From Bacteroidota bacterium (GTDB lineage Bacteria; Bacteroidota; Bacteroidia; Bacteroidales; UBA10428), in contig CP065006.1 in NCBI GenBank assembly GCA_016699695.1, positions 1,364,001-1,428,000 of the forward strand: a stretch of 64,000 nt of DNA, read 5' to 3'. This document shows, one piece after another, positions 16,038 to 25,167 of the stretch (position 1 is its first letter; each line of letters starts with the position of its first letter). A model generated the notes under the pieces. That model was given only the letters and a program-made list of their open reading frames with translations, did no database searches and was not told the origin of the DNA. Made by a program: the position numbers and the translations under genes.

Positions 16038-17054
16038 TTATTTTACAATCGAAACCTGGGTGGTGTGAATTTCTCCTCCCAAACTAATTCTTACCAAATA
16101 AAATCCTTCCGGTACGGTAGCAATTTCGCTTTCGAGGACTACATGATTTTCACCTGCCTGAAGCATACGGGCAGGCAATGCAACCAGGGTTCTACCGGAA
16201 AGATCAGTGAGTGAAATGCTTGCTAAGCTGGCAGACGAGGCGATTACTTTAAGAGTTAACCTATCGGTTACCGGATTGGGATAGACATATACCATATTCT
16301 CACCGCTAAGCTTTTCTGCATTTGCAGTGGTGTTTTTAACTGCATTCACATTGTAAGCTGCCTGAGTGCTTTTCGAAGACGAATTTGCAAGAAAAACTTC
16401 GGTTTCAATGAGCACAAGCAAAGGATAGCGGTGATGGGCATTGTACCAGCGATAGGTGGTCATGTTTACTTTTTGTGTGCCACTTTCGAATTCGATCTGA
16501 TAGGTTTTTTCTTCCTTCACCCGCAGGGTATTTTCGAAAATAGTATTGCCCGGCAATTTTATTGTACCCCAGGCGTCAGCCCTCACGGAAGCATTGCCAG
16601 TGATGTTACCCAGTTTGTTGCCATTGGACATGTAAATACCCGAAAAATCGCTGGTGTAATTATCGCGATAGGCAAACGGAAAACGTATTTTTTCGAAAGG
16701 TTCATCGAAGACTACCTGTGTGCGTCCATCGGCAGATACATATCCATAGTGGTTTATGCCTTGTTCACTCACGTTATAAAAAAAGCGCACGCCAAACTCT
16801 TCCAGCTCCGTATTAGCAGATTCAAAACCAGTGACTCCTGCATCGGCCAAAGCACCTGTAAAGGATCTTAAAGCTTTTAGTTGGGAAAAATCCCATTGAA
16901 TTTGGGCACCATCTGCCCCAGCTGGCAGGTAAGAACAAAAAGTCATAGGGTTATTCACTCCGCTTTTAAGGGCATGGCTTTCGAATGTGAGCAAAGGCTG
17001 ACCCATAAGAAAAGTCGGTAAAAGCAGCAGAAAAAACAGTTGAATTGCTTTCAT
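16038..17054 (-). CDS. Secreted protein with T9SS type A sorting domain
   Basis: A 338-residue exported protein with a signal peptide (MKAIQLFFLLLLPTFLMGQ). The N-terminal 240 residues are a domain I cannot assign; it is rich in Tyr, Phe and Asn and looks all-beta. The last 80 residues are a type A sorting domain: VYPNPVTDRLTLKV, then ISLTDLSGRTLVALP, GENHVVLE, and PEGFYLVRISLGGE. These domains direct export through the type IX system across the outer membrane, where they are cleaved for release or LPS attachment. Located 20 bases downstream of recQ on the same strand and ended by the hairpin at 15991-16016. Confidence 0.88.
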   Translation of the reverse strand: MKAIQLFFLLLLPTFLMGQPLLTFESHALKSGVNNPMTFCSYLPAGADGAQIQWDFSQLKALRSFTGALADAGVTGFESANTELEEFGVRFFYNVSEQGINHYGYVSADGRTQVVFDEPFEKIRFPFAYRDNYTSDFSGIYMSNGNKLGNITGNASVRADAWGTIKLPGNTIFENTLRVKEEKTYQIEFESGTQKVNMTTYRWYNAHHRYPLLVLIETEVFLANSSSKSTQAAYNVNAVKNTTANAEKLSGENMVYVYPNPVTDRLTLKVIASSASLASISLTDLSGRTLVALPARMLQAGENHVVLESEIATVPEGFYLVRISLGGEIHTTQVSIVK

Positions 17055-17074
17055 AGTTTTGCTTATTAATTAGG

Positions 17075-19267
17075 TTAATTTCCAAGTTCAGATAAAAATT
17101 TAATACGCATGAGTCGAATATCGTTGCCTGTATATTCGTCTTCGCCTAACTCTTGCAGTGCCTCGTCCAAAGAGTCAGACTCAGCCTCGTTCAGGAAATA
17201 ATCATGAATTTCTTCTTGGTGTTCCTCGTCCAGCACCATGTCAACGTAATAGGCTATATCGAGCCTGGTGCCTGAGTTGACAATGGCTTCCACCTCGTCC
17301 AGCAGGTTTTCCATACTAAGGCCTTTAGCTCTGGCAATGTCGTCGAAGGGCAATTTACGATCTATACTTTGAATAATAAACACTTTGATGCCTGACTTAT
17401 TTACAACTGATTTAAGCACCATGTCTTGTGGGCGTTCAATTTCTCTTTCTTCGACGTATTTTTTAATCAATTTAATAAATTCATCTCCAAATTTCTTGGC
17501 CTTACCGGTACCCACTCCGGAAATGTTCTGAAGCTCGTCTATGGTAACAGGATATTGAGTAGCCATATCTTGTAAGGAGGGATCCTGGAAAATCACAAAA
17601 GGAGGAATGTTCTTAGCTTTTGATACTTTCCTGCGAAGGTCTTTTAAAAGCTGGAAAAGCTCTTCATCGGCAGCGCCACCCCTGGCCTGTCCGGAAGGTA
17701 ATATATCATCATCTTCATCCTCGCTGTATTCGTGGTCTTCGGTAAGCAAGAATGGCTGTGGATTTTTTATATACTCATGGCCTCTTTCGGTTAAAAGCAG
17801 CAAGCCGTAATTCTCAATGTCTTTTCGCAAGAATCTGGCAATAAGTGCCTGACGAACAACTGCCTGCCAAAAACGACTGTCTTTCTCGGCTCCGCAACCA
17901 AAACCTTCGAGCTCGTGATGACGGTATGATTTGATGGCATTGCTTTTTGTTCCGGTTAGAAATTCGACCACATGATCGGTTTTAAATTTTTCTTTTATTT
18001 CGAATACCGATTCGAGTAACATCAGCATAAACTCTTTGCCTTCGAATTCCTTCTTGGGATTCAGGCAATTATCGCAGTTGTTGCATTTGCCTGTCATCTC
18101 CTCGCCAAAATAAGCAAGCAACTGCCTCGGTCTGCAAACCGACGACTCGGCATAAGCCACCGTTTCTAGCAGCAATTGCCGACCTATTTCCTGCTCGGCA
18201 ATGGGTTTACCCTGGGTAAACTTTTCAAGTTTCTGAATGTCTTTGTAACTGTAATAAGCAATGCATTTCCCCTCCCCACCATCGCGTCCTGCACGTCCGG
18301 TTTCCTGGTAATAGCCTTCGAGACTTTTAGGAATATCGTAATGCATCACAAACCGCACGTCTGGTTTGTCGATACCCATTCCAAAAGCAATAGTAGCACA
18401 GATAACTTCTGCTTCTTCCATTAAAAACTTATCCTGATTATCGGCTCGGGTCGTGGCATCCATACCCGCATGATAGGGCAGCGCCCTAATTCCGTTCACA
18501 TTAAGTAATTCCGAGAGTTCTTCAACCTTCTTGCGGCTCAGACAGTAAATAATTCCTGACTTTCCAGGGTTAGATTTAATGTATTTGATGATTTCCTTCG
18601 CTACATTCTTTTTAGGTCTTATCTCGTAATAAAGGTTATGCCTGCGAAAAGACGATTTAAAGACACTGGCGTCAAGCATTTCCAAGTTTTTCTGTATATC
18701 GTGCTGTACTTTTGGTGTCGCTGTGGCTGTAAGTGCAATAATGGGTGCCACACCAATTTTATTGATGATTGGCCTGATGCGACGGTATTCGGGTCTAAAG
18801 TCGTGACCCCACTCGGAAATACAGTGTGCCTCATCGACCGCATAAAACGATACTTTTATCTGCTGAAGGAACTGGATATTCTCTTCCTTGGTAAGTGATT
18901 CAGGAGCTACATAGAGCAGTTTGGTGCGTCCATCGATTACATCGGTCTTAACCTGGTTTATTTGGGTTTTGGTGAGTGAGGAATTGATAAAATGAGCAAT
19001 ACCCTCGTCTTCGCTGAAACTGCGCATAGCATCGACCTGGTTCTTCATCAGGGCAATAAGCGGAGATATTACAATGGCAGTACCTTCGAGCAAAAGAGAA
19101 GGTAGCTGATAGCATAACGATTTTCCACCTCCTGTGGGCATGAGCACAAAAGTATCGTTACCAGCCATAATATTTCGAATGACCAACTCCTGGTTGCCCT
19201 TAAAACTTGTAAACCCAAAATAATTCCTTAAAATGTCGGTTAATTGAGTATCTGGTTTTATTGCCAT
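17075..19267 (-). CDS. recQ: ATP-dependent DNA helicase RecQ
   Basis: RecQ is a 3'-5' helicase acting in recombination and fork repair. The 730-residue protein has all parts of the family: motif I TGGGKSLCYQLP near residue 40, DEAH box in YAVDEAHCISEWGHDFR, motif III ALTATATPKV, and motif VI YYQETGRAGRDG. The RQC zinc ligands are in CRPRQLLAYFGE and KCNNCDNC. A winged-helix region, an HRDC domain (about 545-620, ending ISGVGTGKAKKFGDEFI) and an acidic C-terminal extension of about 110 residues follow. The extension repeats helix-turn-helix-like units and makes the protein longer than E. coli RecQ (about 610). I use ATG 19267 rather than TTG 19273. Confidence 0.97.
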   Translation of the reverse strand: MAIKPDTQLTDILRNYFGFTSFKGNQELVIRNIMAGNDTFVLMPTGGGKSLCYQLPSLLLEGTAIVISPLIALMKNQVDAMRSFSEDEGIAHFINSSLTKTQINQVKTDVIDGRTKLLYVAPESLTKEENIQFLQQIKVSFYAVDEAHCISEWGHDFRPEYRRIRPIINKIGVAPIIALTATATPKVQHDIQKNLEMLDASVFKSSFRRHNLYYEIRPKKNVAKEIIKYIKSNPGKSGIIYCLSRKKVEELSELLNVNGIRALPYHAGMDATTRADNQDKFLMEEAEVICATIAFGMGIDKPDVRFVMHYDIPKSLEGYYQETGRAGRDGGEGKCIAYYSYKDIQKLEKFTQGKPIAEQEIGRQLLLETVAYAESSVCRPRQLLAYFGEEMTGKCNNCDNCLNPKKEFEGKEFMLMLLESVFEIKEKFKTDHVVEFLTGTKSNAIKSYRHHELEGFGCGAEKDSRFWQAVVRQALIARFLRKDIENYGLLLLTERGHEYIKNPQPFLLTEDHEYSEDEDDDILPSGQARGGAADEELFQLLKDLRRKVSKAKNIPPFVIFQDPSLQDMATQYPVTIDELQNISGVGTGKAKKFGDEFIKLIKKYVEEREIERPQDMVLKSVVNKSGIKVFIIQSIDRKLPFDDIARAKGLSMENLLDEVEAIVNSGTRLDIAYYVDMVLDEEHQEEIHDYFLNEAESDSLDEALQELGEDEYTGNDIRLMRIKFLSELGN

Positions 19268-19273
19268 TGACAA

Positions 19274-19442
19274 TATTCTTTTTTTACTTGCATCAATTAA
19301 TAAAACGAATCGATTGGGCAGATTCTGTGAATTTAGAATAATCGCAACTTCGATACGATGAGATTATACAATGTGTTTGTTATCCGAAGCCAAAAAACCT
19401 AAATAATCCATTGTATCCTGTGTGTGTTAAATTCGATTCGGT
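19274..19442. other. Intergenic AT-rich stretch between recQ and the tatC promoter
   Basis: This is the upstream half of the 400-base gap between divergent recQ and tatC. I see no gene. Regulatory regions for recQ should lie here but no clear TAnnTTTG box on the minus strand was found. Confidence 0.4.
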
Positions 19443-19450
19443 TATATTTG
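19443..19450 (+). promoter_or_regulatory. Putative -7 box of the tatC transcript
   Basis: TATATTTG fits TAnnTTTG exactly. A start near 19456 would give a leader of about 215 bases before tatC, unusually long for this window. No clear TTTG -33 element was seen at the right distance. Confidence 0.45.
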
Positions 19451-19527
19451 AACCTGATTAGTTTCATTAAAAATAATAAAGTTTTTTTAAAGTTCTTCCA
19501 TAAATGCCTGCTAAATTAGACCTCACG

Positions 19528-19594
19528 AGGGTTTGAATTGAGCAGATAATGCCAATTATAGGCATTATATGGCCGAAACAGTGGTTTGAACCCT
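19528..19594 (+). promoter_or_regulatory. Two-stem structured element in the tatC leader
   Basis: AGGGTTTGAA (19528-19537) can pair with TTTGAACCCT (19585-19594) over ten positions with two G-U pairs. Inside it lies a perfect 8-bp hairpin (19546-19553 with 19561-19568, ATAATGCC/GGCATTAT) with the 7-base loop AATTATA. The remaining single-stranded parts are 8 and 16 bases. There is no T-run after it, so it is not a simple terminator. I do not recognise it as a known riboswitch. Confidence 0.4.
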
Positions 19595-19670
19595 GGTTGC
19601 TAAAAATTGTTAAAGAACTCTTTTAAATTTTTAAGATAAGAAAACCTCAATAGAGAAACCTACAATCGTT

Positions 19671-20522
19671 ATGAAAAAAAGTGCTGGAAGCGAAATGAGT
19701 TTTCTCGATCACCTCGAAGAGTTGCGATGGCATCTTATCAAGATTGTAATTGCAATTACTGCGTTTAGCGTCATCGCCTTTATTTTTAAAAGTATCGTTT
19801 TTGATGTAGTAATTCTGGGGCCTTCGAAACCTGATTTCATAACCACCACCTGGTTATGTCAGTTTGGTGCAGTGATAAATGCTCAAATGGTAGATTGGAA
19901 CCTGGCTGAGCTAAATCCATCCATTCTTTGCCTCAATGCCAAGCCCTTTCGTTTACAGAGTATCACCATGGCCGGACAGTTTCTGGCTCACATGAAAATT
20001 GCCTTTATCAGCGGAGTTGTGCTTGCCTTTCCTTTTGTGATTTACGAGTTCTGGAAATTCATTAGTCCGGCACTCTATCAGAAAGAACGAAAGCATGCCA
20101 GGGGTGCCGTATTTTTTATTTCCATTCTTTTTCTCTTGGGGGTGCTTTTTGGCTACTTCGTTATTTGTCCTCTATCTGTTAATTTCCTTATTAATTACCA
20201 GGTCAGCGAAATTGCCGAAAACAACATCAAACTAATGTCTTATGTAGGCACAGTAACTTCCATTTCCTTCGCAGCCGGAGTCATGTTTGAGTTACCAGCG
20301 GTAATTTATTTCCTTAGCAAAGTAGGATTGGTTACGCCCGCTTTTTTAATTAAATACCGTAAACATGCCATTGTTATTCTACTTATTGTGGCTGCAATTA
20401 TCACCCCACCCGATATTTTCAGCCAGATTTTAGTATGCCTGCCATTAATTGTGCTTTATGAAATAAGTATAATCCTTTCGAGACGTATTGAAAATAAACG
20501 AAAAAAAGCATCGGATATATAA
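19671..20522 (+). CDS. tatC: Sec-independent protein translocase TatC
   Basis: TatC is the inner-membrane receptor for twin-arginine signal peptides. The 283-residue protein starts with the conserved cytoplasmic MSFLDHLEELRWHLIK (residues 9-24) and has six hydrophobic helices. FVIYEFWKFISPALYQKERK after helix 2 is the family core signature, and TPPDIFSQ lies before the last helix. The first periplasmic loop (about residues 45-105) is longer than in E. coli, as is usual in Bacteroidota. No tatA/B gene is next to it, so the partner must lie elsewhere. A long leader with a possible RNA structure precedes it. Confidence 0.96.
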   Translation: MKKSAGSEMSFLDHLEELRWHLIKIVIAITAFSVIAFIFKSIVFDVVILGPSKPDFITTTWLCQFGAVINAQMVDWNLAELNPSILCLNAKPFRLQSITMAGQFLAHMKIAFISGVVLAFPFVIYEFWKFISPALYQKERKHARGAVFFISILFLLGVLFGYFVICPLSVNFLINYQVSEIAENNIKLMSYVGTVTSISFAAGVMFELPAVIYFLSKVGLVTPAFLIKYRKHAIVILLIVAAIITPPDIFSQILVCLPLIVLYEISIILSRRIENKRKKASDI

Positions 20523-20600
20523 GCTGATTTTTAAACTTAAGCAATTATTTTACTTTGTCCTTGTCGTTAGCGAAATACAATACCCGAATTAAAACCGCAC

Positions 20601-23108
20601 ATGTTTAAAACCCTTCAAATACATCTACTTTATCTCTTTCTTGTTTGTATTCCATTTGATTTGTTGGCTCAAACTGTTATCTCCGGAACTGTATACGATG
20701 CCCAAACACGCGAGACAATTCCATTTGCCAATGTGGTATTTAAACAGAGTACCACCGGAACCATTACTGACATTGCAGGTAAATATTCACTTAGTACTTC
20801 CCGGCCTACCGACACACTCATTGCTACATGTCTTGGATACGATCTGGCCAAAACGGGCATTCAAAAAAATAGTAACCAGAAAATAGATTTTTACCTTCAG
20901 CCAACCTCCATGCAAATCGAAGAGGTTGTGGTAACCCCCGGAGAAAACCCGGCATTCCGGATTCTCGATAATATCAAAGAGCGCAAACACCTGAATAATC
21001 CCGACAGGTTCCCTTCCTATTCCTATAAAAGTTACAACAAGCTGCGTCTGGACATGAATAATATCGATCAGGCTTTTAAAGATCAGAGGCTGATGAGGGA
21101 TTTTCAGTTTGTATTCGACTATGTAGACTCCTCCGAAATGTTTGGAAAAAACTACCTCCCAATATTGATTTCGGAGAGTGTGTCGCAATTTTATTTTCAG
21201 AAAAACCCCTCGGTTGAAAAAGAAGTAATAGAAGCCTTTAAGGTCTCCGGTATCGAAAATTCTACCATATCTCAATTCTCTGGCAAAATGTACCAACGTT
21301 TTAATGTGTACGAAAACTTTATTACCCTGTTTGAACCTGGCTTTGTAAGCCCTATTGCCGACTTTGGACGCATGTACTACAAATATTACCTCGAAGACAG
21401 TGCCAATATCGATGGCACCTGGTGCCACAAAATAGTATTCAAACCAAAGCGTAAAAAAGAGCGCACTTTCTATGGCTATTTCTGGGTTGCAGATACCAGC
21501 TGGGCAATTAAAAAGATACAACTCAGGGTTTCGTCGGATGTAAACATCAATTTCATGAACGACCTTGTGGCCATCAATGAGTACGACAAAATCAATGATT
21601 CGATCTGGTTCCTATCATATGAAGAATTGCTTATCGATTTTAACATCAACGACAAATCGTACGGCTTTTTTGGACGTAAGCAGGCCTCTTATACCAATAT
21701 CGAGCTCAATACCACCATTCCGCCTGACGTATTAAAACTAAATACCAATATCTACGTCGACGAAGAAACTGTATTTAAAGCCGATACATTCTGGCACGAG
21801 AACAGGGGCATTGAACTCTCAGCTGAAGAAAGCAATATTTACCAAATGGTCGATAGTGTGAAACAAGTGCCAATGTATAAAACAATTTATGGCATAGTAG
21901 ATTTATTGTTCGACTATTACTACGAAATAGGTAAATTTGAACTCGGCCCCTATTATACTTTTTATAGCTATAACCCTATCGAAGGTCACCGGGTTAAGTT
22001 TGGTGCTCGCACCAATAAACATTTCAATAAAACATACCGGTATGGAGGATATACCGCCTATGGTTTTGGCGACCAGGAGTTTAAATATGGGTTGAAAGTA
22101 GAGCGTCTGTTCGATAAAAATCCCCGACGCATCCTTTCGTTCGAATATTATCACGACATCAAACAATTGGGCAAGAGCAGTAATTCATTCCTCGACGATA
22201 ACATCCTCGAAACCATTCTCAGACGCCGCCCCAACTACAAGCTCACAATGCTCGACTACTACGAAGGCATTTACGACCATGAATGGTTTCAGGGTTTTTC
22301 GAACGCCTTTGGAATCCGCTATGCAGAGGTTTTTGCGACGCCATATGTTCCTTTTAACGCCTATAACGAAGTGGGAGGAACCACGGCATTGAACAGCGTG
22401 AAAACAACCGAATTTACATTGAAAACCCATTTTGCCTACCAGGAAAAGTTTATGCTGGGCCATTTCGAGCGTACAAGCCTGGGTTCAAAATACCCTTCTA
22501 TTGATTTGGATTTAACATATGCCCCAAAAGGATTAATTGGAAGCGATTACGAATACCTGAAAGTAAAACTTCAGTTTAAGGACAAAGTAGAGATAAACCC
22601 TATTGGATATAACCGCTACCAGATAACCCTTGGACAAATTTTTGGACAGGTAGCTTACCCCTTGTTGGAGCTGCACGATGGTAATGAAACCTATGCCTAC
22701 GATATGTATGCGCATAACATGATGAACTATTATGAATTTGCTTCGGACAGATACCTGGGCATTTGGTCTGAACATCATTTTCAGGGATTTTTCCTGAACC
22801 GCATACCCCTAATCAGGAGACTTGAATTGCGCGAAGTGATGTCGGCAAAAGTTCTTTTTGGCAGCCTGAGCGAGAAAAACATGCAAGTGATGGAATTCCC
22901 GGAAAACCTATTCTGGTTGAACGACCCAAGCTTGAACAGAGAAAATGACATTCGTATTCTGGGAGTAAAGCCATATGTGGAAGCAGGCTTGGGAGTAGAA
23001 AACATCCTTAAGCTTTTCCGGGTGGAAGCAACGTGGCGATTGGCCTATCGAAGTAACCCCGATATCCAGAACTTTGGCCTTCGTGTGATGATGCAGATTA
23101 CGTTTTAG
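20601..23108 (+). CDS. DUF5686 / CarboxypepD_reg-like outer membrane protein
   Basis: An 835-residue exported protein. The signal peptide ends near LLAQ (residue 24) and is followed by a carboxypeptidase-regulatory-like domain (about 25-110: ISGTVYDAQTRETIPFANVVF, then DIAGKYSLS). This is the domain that opens many TonB-dependent receptors, and IEEVVVTPGENPAF follows it. The remaining 700 residues match the DUF5686 family: alternating Tyr/Phe-rich strands, ending in LRVMMQITF, with a terminal aromatic Phe typical of outer-membrane beta-barrels. No TonB plug domain is visible. The function of the family is unknown; the barrel assignment is inference. Confidence 0.87.
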   Translation: MFKTLQIHLLYLFLVCIPFDLLAQTVISGTVYDAQTRETIPFANVVFKQSTTGTITDIAGKYSLSTSRPTDTLIATCLGYDLAKTGIQKNSNQKIDFYLQPTSMQIEEVVVTPGENPAFRILDNIKERKHLNNPDRFPSYSYKSYNKLRLDMNNIDQAFKDQRLMRDFQFVFDYVDSSEMFGKNYLPILISESVSQFYFQKNPSVEKEVIEAFKVSGIENSTISQFSGKMYQRFNVYENFITLFEPGFVSPIADFGRMYYKYYLEDSANIDGTWCHKIVFKPKRKKERTFYGYFWVADTSWAIKKIQLRVSSDVNINFMNDLVAINEYDKINDSIWFLSYEELLIDFNINDKSYGFFGRKQASYTNIELNTTIPPDVLKLNTNIYVDEETVFKADTFWHENRGIELSAEESNIYQMVDSVKQVPMYKTIYGIVDLLFDYYYEIGKFELGPYYTFYSYNPIEGHRVKFGARTNKHFNKTYRYGGYTAYGFGDQEFKYGLKVERLFDKNPRRILSFEYYHDIKQLGKSSNSFLDDNILETILRRRPNYKLTMLDYYEGIYDHEWFQGFSNAFGIRYAEVFATPYVPFNAYNEVGGTTALNSVKTTEFTLKTHFAYQEKFMLGHFERTSLGSKYPSIDLDLTYAPKGLIGSDYEYLKVKLQFKDKVEINPIGYNRYQITLGQIFGQVAYPLLELHDGNETYAYDMYAHNMMNYYEFASDRYLGIWSEHHFQGFFLNRIPLIRRLELREVMSAKVLFGSLSEKNMQVMEFPENLFWLNDPSLNRENDIRILGVKPYVEAGLGVENILKLFRVEATWRLAYRSNPDIQNFGLRVMMQITF

Positions 23109-23294
23109 TGGGATGTTACATTGCCGACAATTGAGAATAGCCATTGCCATAAAAAAGTGTTTGGTATCGAAAACATTAAAAAGAGTTTCTTACTTTTAGG
23201 GCCAAATCTAATGTAGAATAAACCTGGATGTTATCGGGGAAAAATCCGAAATAAGCAAAAGCTCAGAGTAGTAGCTTAAAAAAAATAATTGCGA

Positions 23295-24017
23295 ATGAAA
23301 TTAAGTACCAAAGACCTGATAAAACGATACCGCTCACGCACAGTGGTGAAGGAAGTTTCGGTAGAAGTGAACCAGGGCGAAATAGTTGGATTATTGGGCC
23401 CCAATGGTGCCGGTAAAACAACCACCTTTTATATGATTGTTGGCTTGGTAGCCCCCAATGCCGGCACTATTCTTCTCGACGATGTTGACATTACCAAAGA
23501 ACCTGTCTACAAAAGAGCCCAGAAGGGTATTGGATATTTGGCACAGGAGGCTTCCGTGTTCAGGAAACTATCGGTAGAAGATAACATTAAGGCCGTACTC
23601 GAAATGTCGAATATGCCAAAAAATGAACAACGCGAAAAGGTCGAATCCTTAATCGAAGAGTTTGGCCTGCGCAAAATTCGTAAAAGTCTGGGAATACAAT
23701 TGTCAGGTGGAGAAAGACGACGTACTGAAATTGCACGTGCCCTGGCACTCAGCCCCAATTTTATATTGCTCGATGAGCCCTTTGCAGGTGTCGACCCTAT
23801 TGCCGTAGAAGACATTCAACAAATTGTTTCCAAACTCAAAGAAAAAAATATTGGCATACTGATTACCGACCACAACGTGCACGAAACCTTATCGATTACC
23901 GACAGGGCTTACTTGCTCTTCGAGGGTGAAGTACTAAAGGCCGGCACCGCCAGAGAGCTTGCTGCCGACGAACGTGTGCGTAGTGTATACCTTGGACAGA
24001 ATTTCGAATTGCGTTAA
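23295..24017 (+). CDS. lptB: LPS export ABC transporter ATP-binding protein LptB
   Basis: LptB drives extraction of lipopolysaccharide from the inner membrane together with LptFG. The 240-residue ATPase has Walker A GPNGAGKTTTFYM, signature LSGGERRRTEIARAL, Walker B FILLDEPFAGVDP, and switch ITDHNV. IGYLAQEASVFRKLSV in the Q-loop region is characteristic of LptB rather than of general ABC ATPases. I use ATG 23295; TTG 23289 would add two residues. No lptA/C/F/G gene lies alongside. The gene ends 17 bases from a convergent gene. Confidence 0.95.
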   Translation: MKLSTKDLIKRYRSRTVVKEVSVEVNQGEIVGLLGPNGAGKTTTFYMIVGLVAPNAGTILLDDVDITKEPVYKRAQKGIGYLAQEASVFRKLSVEDNIKAVLEMSNMPKNEQREKVESLIEEFGLRKIRKSLGIQLSGGERRRTEIARALALSPNFILLDEPFAGVDPIAVEDIQQIVSKLKEKNIGILITDHNVHETLSITDRAYLLFEGEVLKAGTARELAADERVRSVYLGQNFELR

Positions 24018-24034
24018 TTTTTACCTGTTAAGGT

Positions 24035-24883
24035 TTATTCGAATATAAGTTCATACGCACTGATGCTGTTGGCAAAAAAGGTTGGAATATAGAGCCGGCC
24101 ACTTACAGTATCGTAATCAAAATCGGCAGCGTTAACTTTTTCTTCACTGGTGCTCAACAGCAACTTCTTGTCTTGATCTGGATTGATAAGATGTACATTA
24201 CCAGCCCAATCCGATATTATAAAGCTATTTTCCGTTACCTCAGACAAACCATCCACACCGCCTGTTTCCATTATGTAGTCTGAATAACTTCCATCCTTTG
24301 GCTGAATGCTGATTACCTTGTTCCCAACCCCCGAAAGAATTTTGTCCTGATAAAGACAAAGGCCATTGGGGAATTGAAAACTTGTATCGCACAAAAACTT
24401 TTCTGCTATTCCATTTTTCACCTTATAATAACATTTACCGCGTGAGTCTGATACGATAATACCATCGGGGCTTGTCACAATATCGTTTAAAAAAACCGAA
24501 CCCTCGATGGGTAAAAAATTACTTACCTTGCCGCTCGCCGTATCGATAAAAGCCAGGCGGTCGATATCCGTTACTACCAGCATGTTTTCATAAAAAGCCA
24601 TACCCTTGGGGGCATGAAGACCCGTTGCCCATTCCAGGGAAAGGATTTCGCCAGAAGTTGAAAGCACACTTAGAAAGCCATTATTGTCTTTCTCCATCGG
24701 GTTCTGACCTCCAATATTCGACACAAACAAACGGTTTTGACCGGCTGAAAATAAAACACTCTCTGGGGTATTAAATCCTTTGGTTTCCCATAATTTATTT
24801 ATTGTTTGTGCCTGCAATGGAGTAAATATCACAAACAAAATGAGTGCGACGAGCGTTTTTAGATGGTTTTGTTTTGTTTTCAT
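24035..24883 (-). CDS. Exported beta-propeller protein (SMP-30/NHL-like)
   Basis: A 282-residue protein with a signal peptide (HLKTLVALILFVIFTPLQAQ). The rest shows repeated blade-like strands: PESVLFSAGQNRLFVSNIG, APKGMAFYENMLVVTD, LNDIVTSPDGIIVSDSRGK, PNGLCLYQDKILSG and AADFDYDTVSGRLYIPTF. The pattern of (N/D)G-(I/L) plus V-(S/T)-D fits six-bladed SMP-30/gluconolactonase-type propellers, which are often lactonases with a metal site. It probably acts in the periplasm. The catalytic metal ligands cannot be fixed by eye. It is a single transcription unit facing lptB. Confidence 0.72.
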   Translation of the reverse strand: MKTKQNHLKTLVALILFVIFTPLQAQTINKLWETKGFNTPESVLFSAGQNRLFVSNIGGQNPMEKDNNGFLSVLSTSGEILSLEWATGLHAPKGMAFYENMLVVTDIDRLAFIDTASGKVSNFLPIEGSVFLNDIVTSPDGIIVSDSRGKCYYKVKNGIAEKFLCDTSFQFPNGLCLYQDKILSGVGNKVISIQPKDGSYSDYIMETGGVDGLSEVTENSFIISDWAGNVHLINPDQDKKLLLSTSEEKVNAADFDYDTVSGRLYIPTFFANSISAYELIFE

Positions 24884-24976
24884 TGCCTAAAGTGTTGGTT
24901 AACATGTTCAATTGCAAGCGGAAAAGATACGAAAAAAAATATTTTAACTAGCTGTTTACTGTATAGAAAAAATATT

Positions 24977-24984
24977 TATCTTTG
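24977..24984 (+). promoter_or_regulatory. -7 box of the tRNA-Leu gene
   Basis: TATCTTTG matches TAnnTTTG and lies 11 bases before the mature tRNA 5' end, so transcription starts close to the tRNA. Confidence 0.6.
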
Positions 24985-24995
24985 CAGCTCGTTTT

Positions 24996-25077
24996 GCGGA
25001 TGTGGCGTAATTGGTAGCCGCGCTAGACTTAGGATCTAGTGTCGTAAGGCGTGTGGGTTCGAGTCCCTCCATCCGCA
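24996..25077 (+). tRNA. tRNA-Leu (anticodon UAG)
   Basis: Acceptor arms GCGGATG (24996-25002) and CATCCGC (25070-25076) pair perfectly, with discriminator A at 25077. The anticodon stem is CTAGA/TCTAG (25023-25027 and 25035-25039) and the 7-base loop CTTAGGA carries anticodon TAG at 25030-25032. The long variable arm (about 25040-25055) and the T-arm GGGTTCGAGTCCC are as expected for a class II tRNA-Leu. The 3' CCA is not encoded (ACAA follows), so it must be added by enzyme. Confidence 0.95.
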
Positions 25078-25088
25078 CAAAACTGGAT

Positions 25089-25131
25089 AACCGCTAATAC
25101 TCGCACATGAACACGATGTATTGGCGGTTTT
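25089..25131 (+). terminator. Hairpin after tRNA-Leu
   Basis: AACCGCTAATAC (25089-25100) pairs with GTATTGGCGGTT (25118-25129) over 12 positions with one wobble. The loop is 17 bases and a short T run follows. It probably ends the tRNA transcript before tig, but read-through into tig is possible. Confidence 0.55.
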
Positions 25132-25167
25132 AACAATTTATAACCATCCATTTAAAGTTTTTTTACA

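Noticed and set aside
19528..19610. Possible tRNA-like structure before tatC (GGTTTGAACC resembles a T-arm)
   Set aside because: There is no acceptor stem or 7-base anticodon loop of proper spacing, and the T-loop would be too small.
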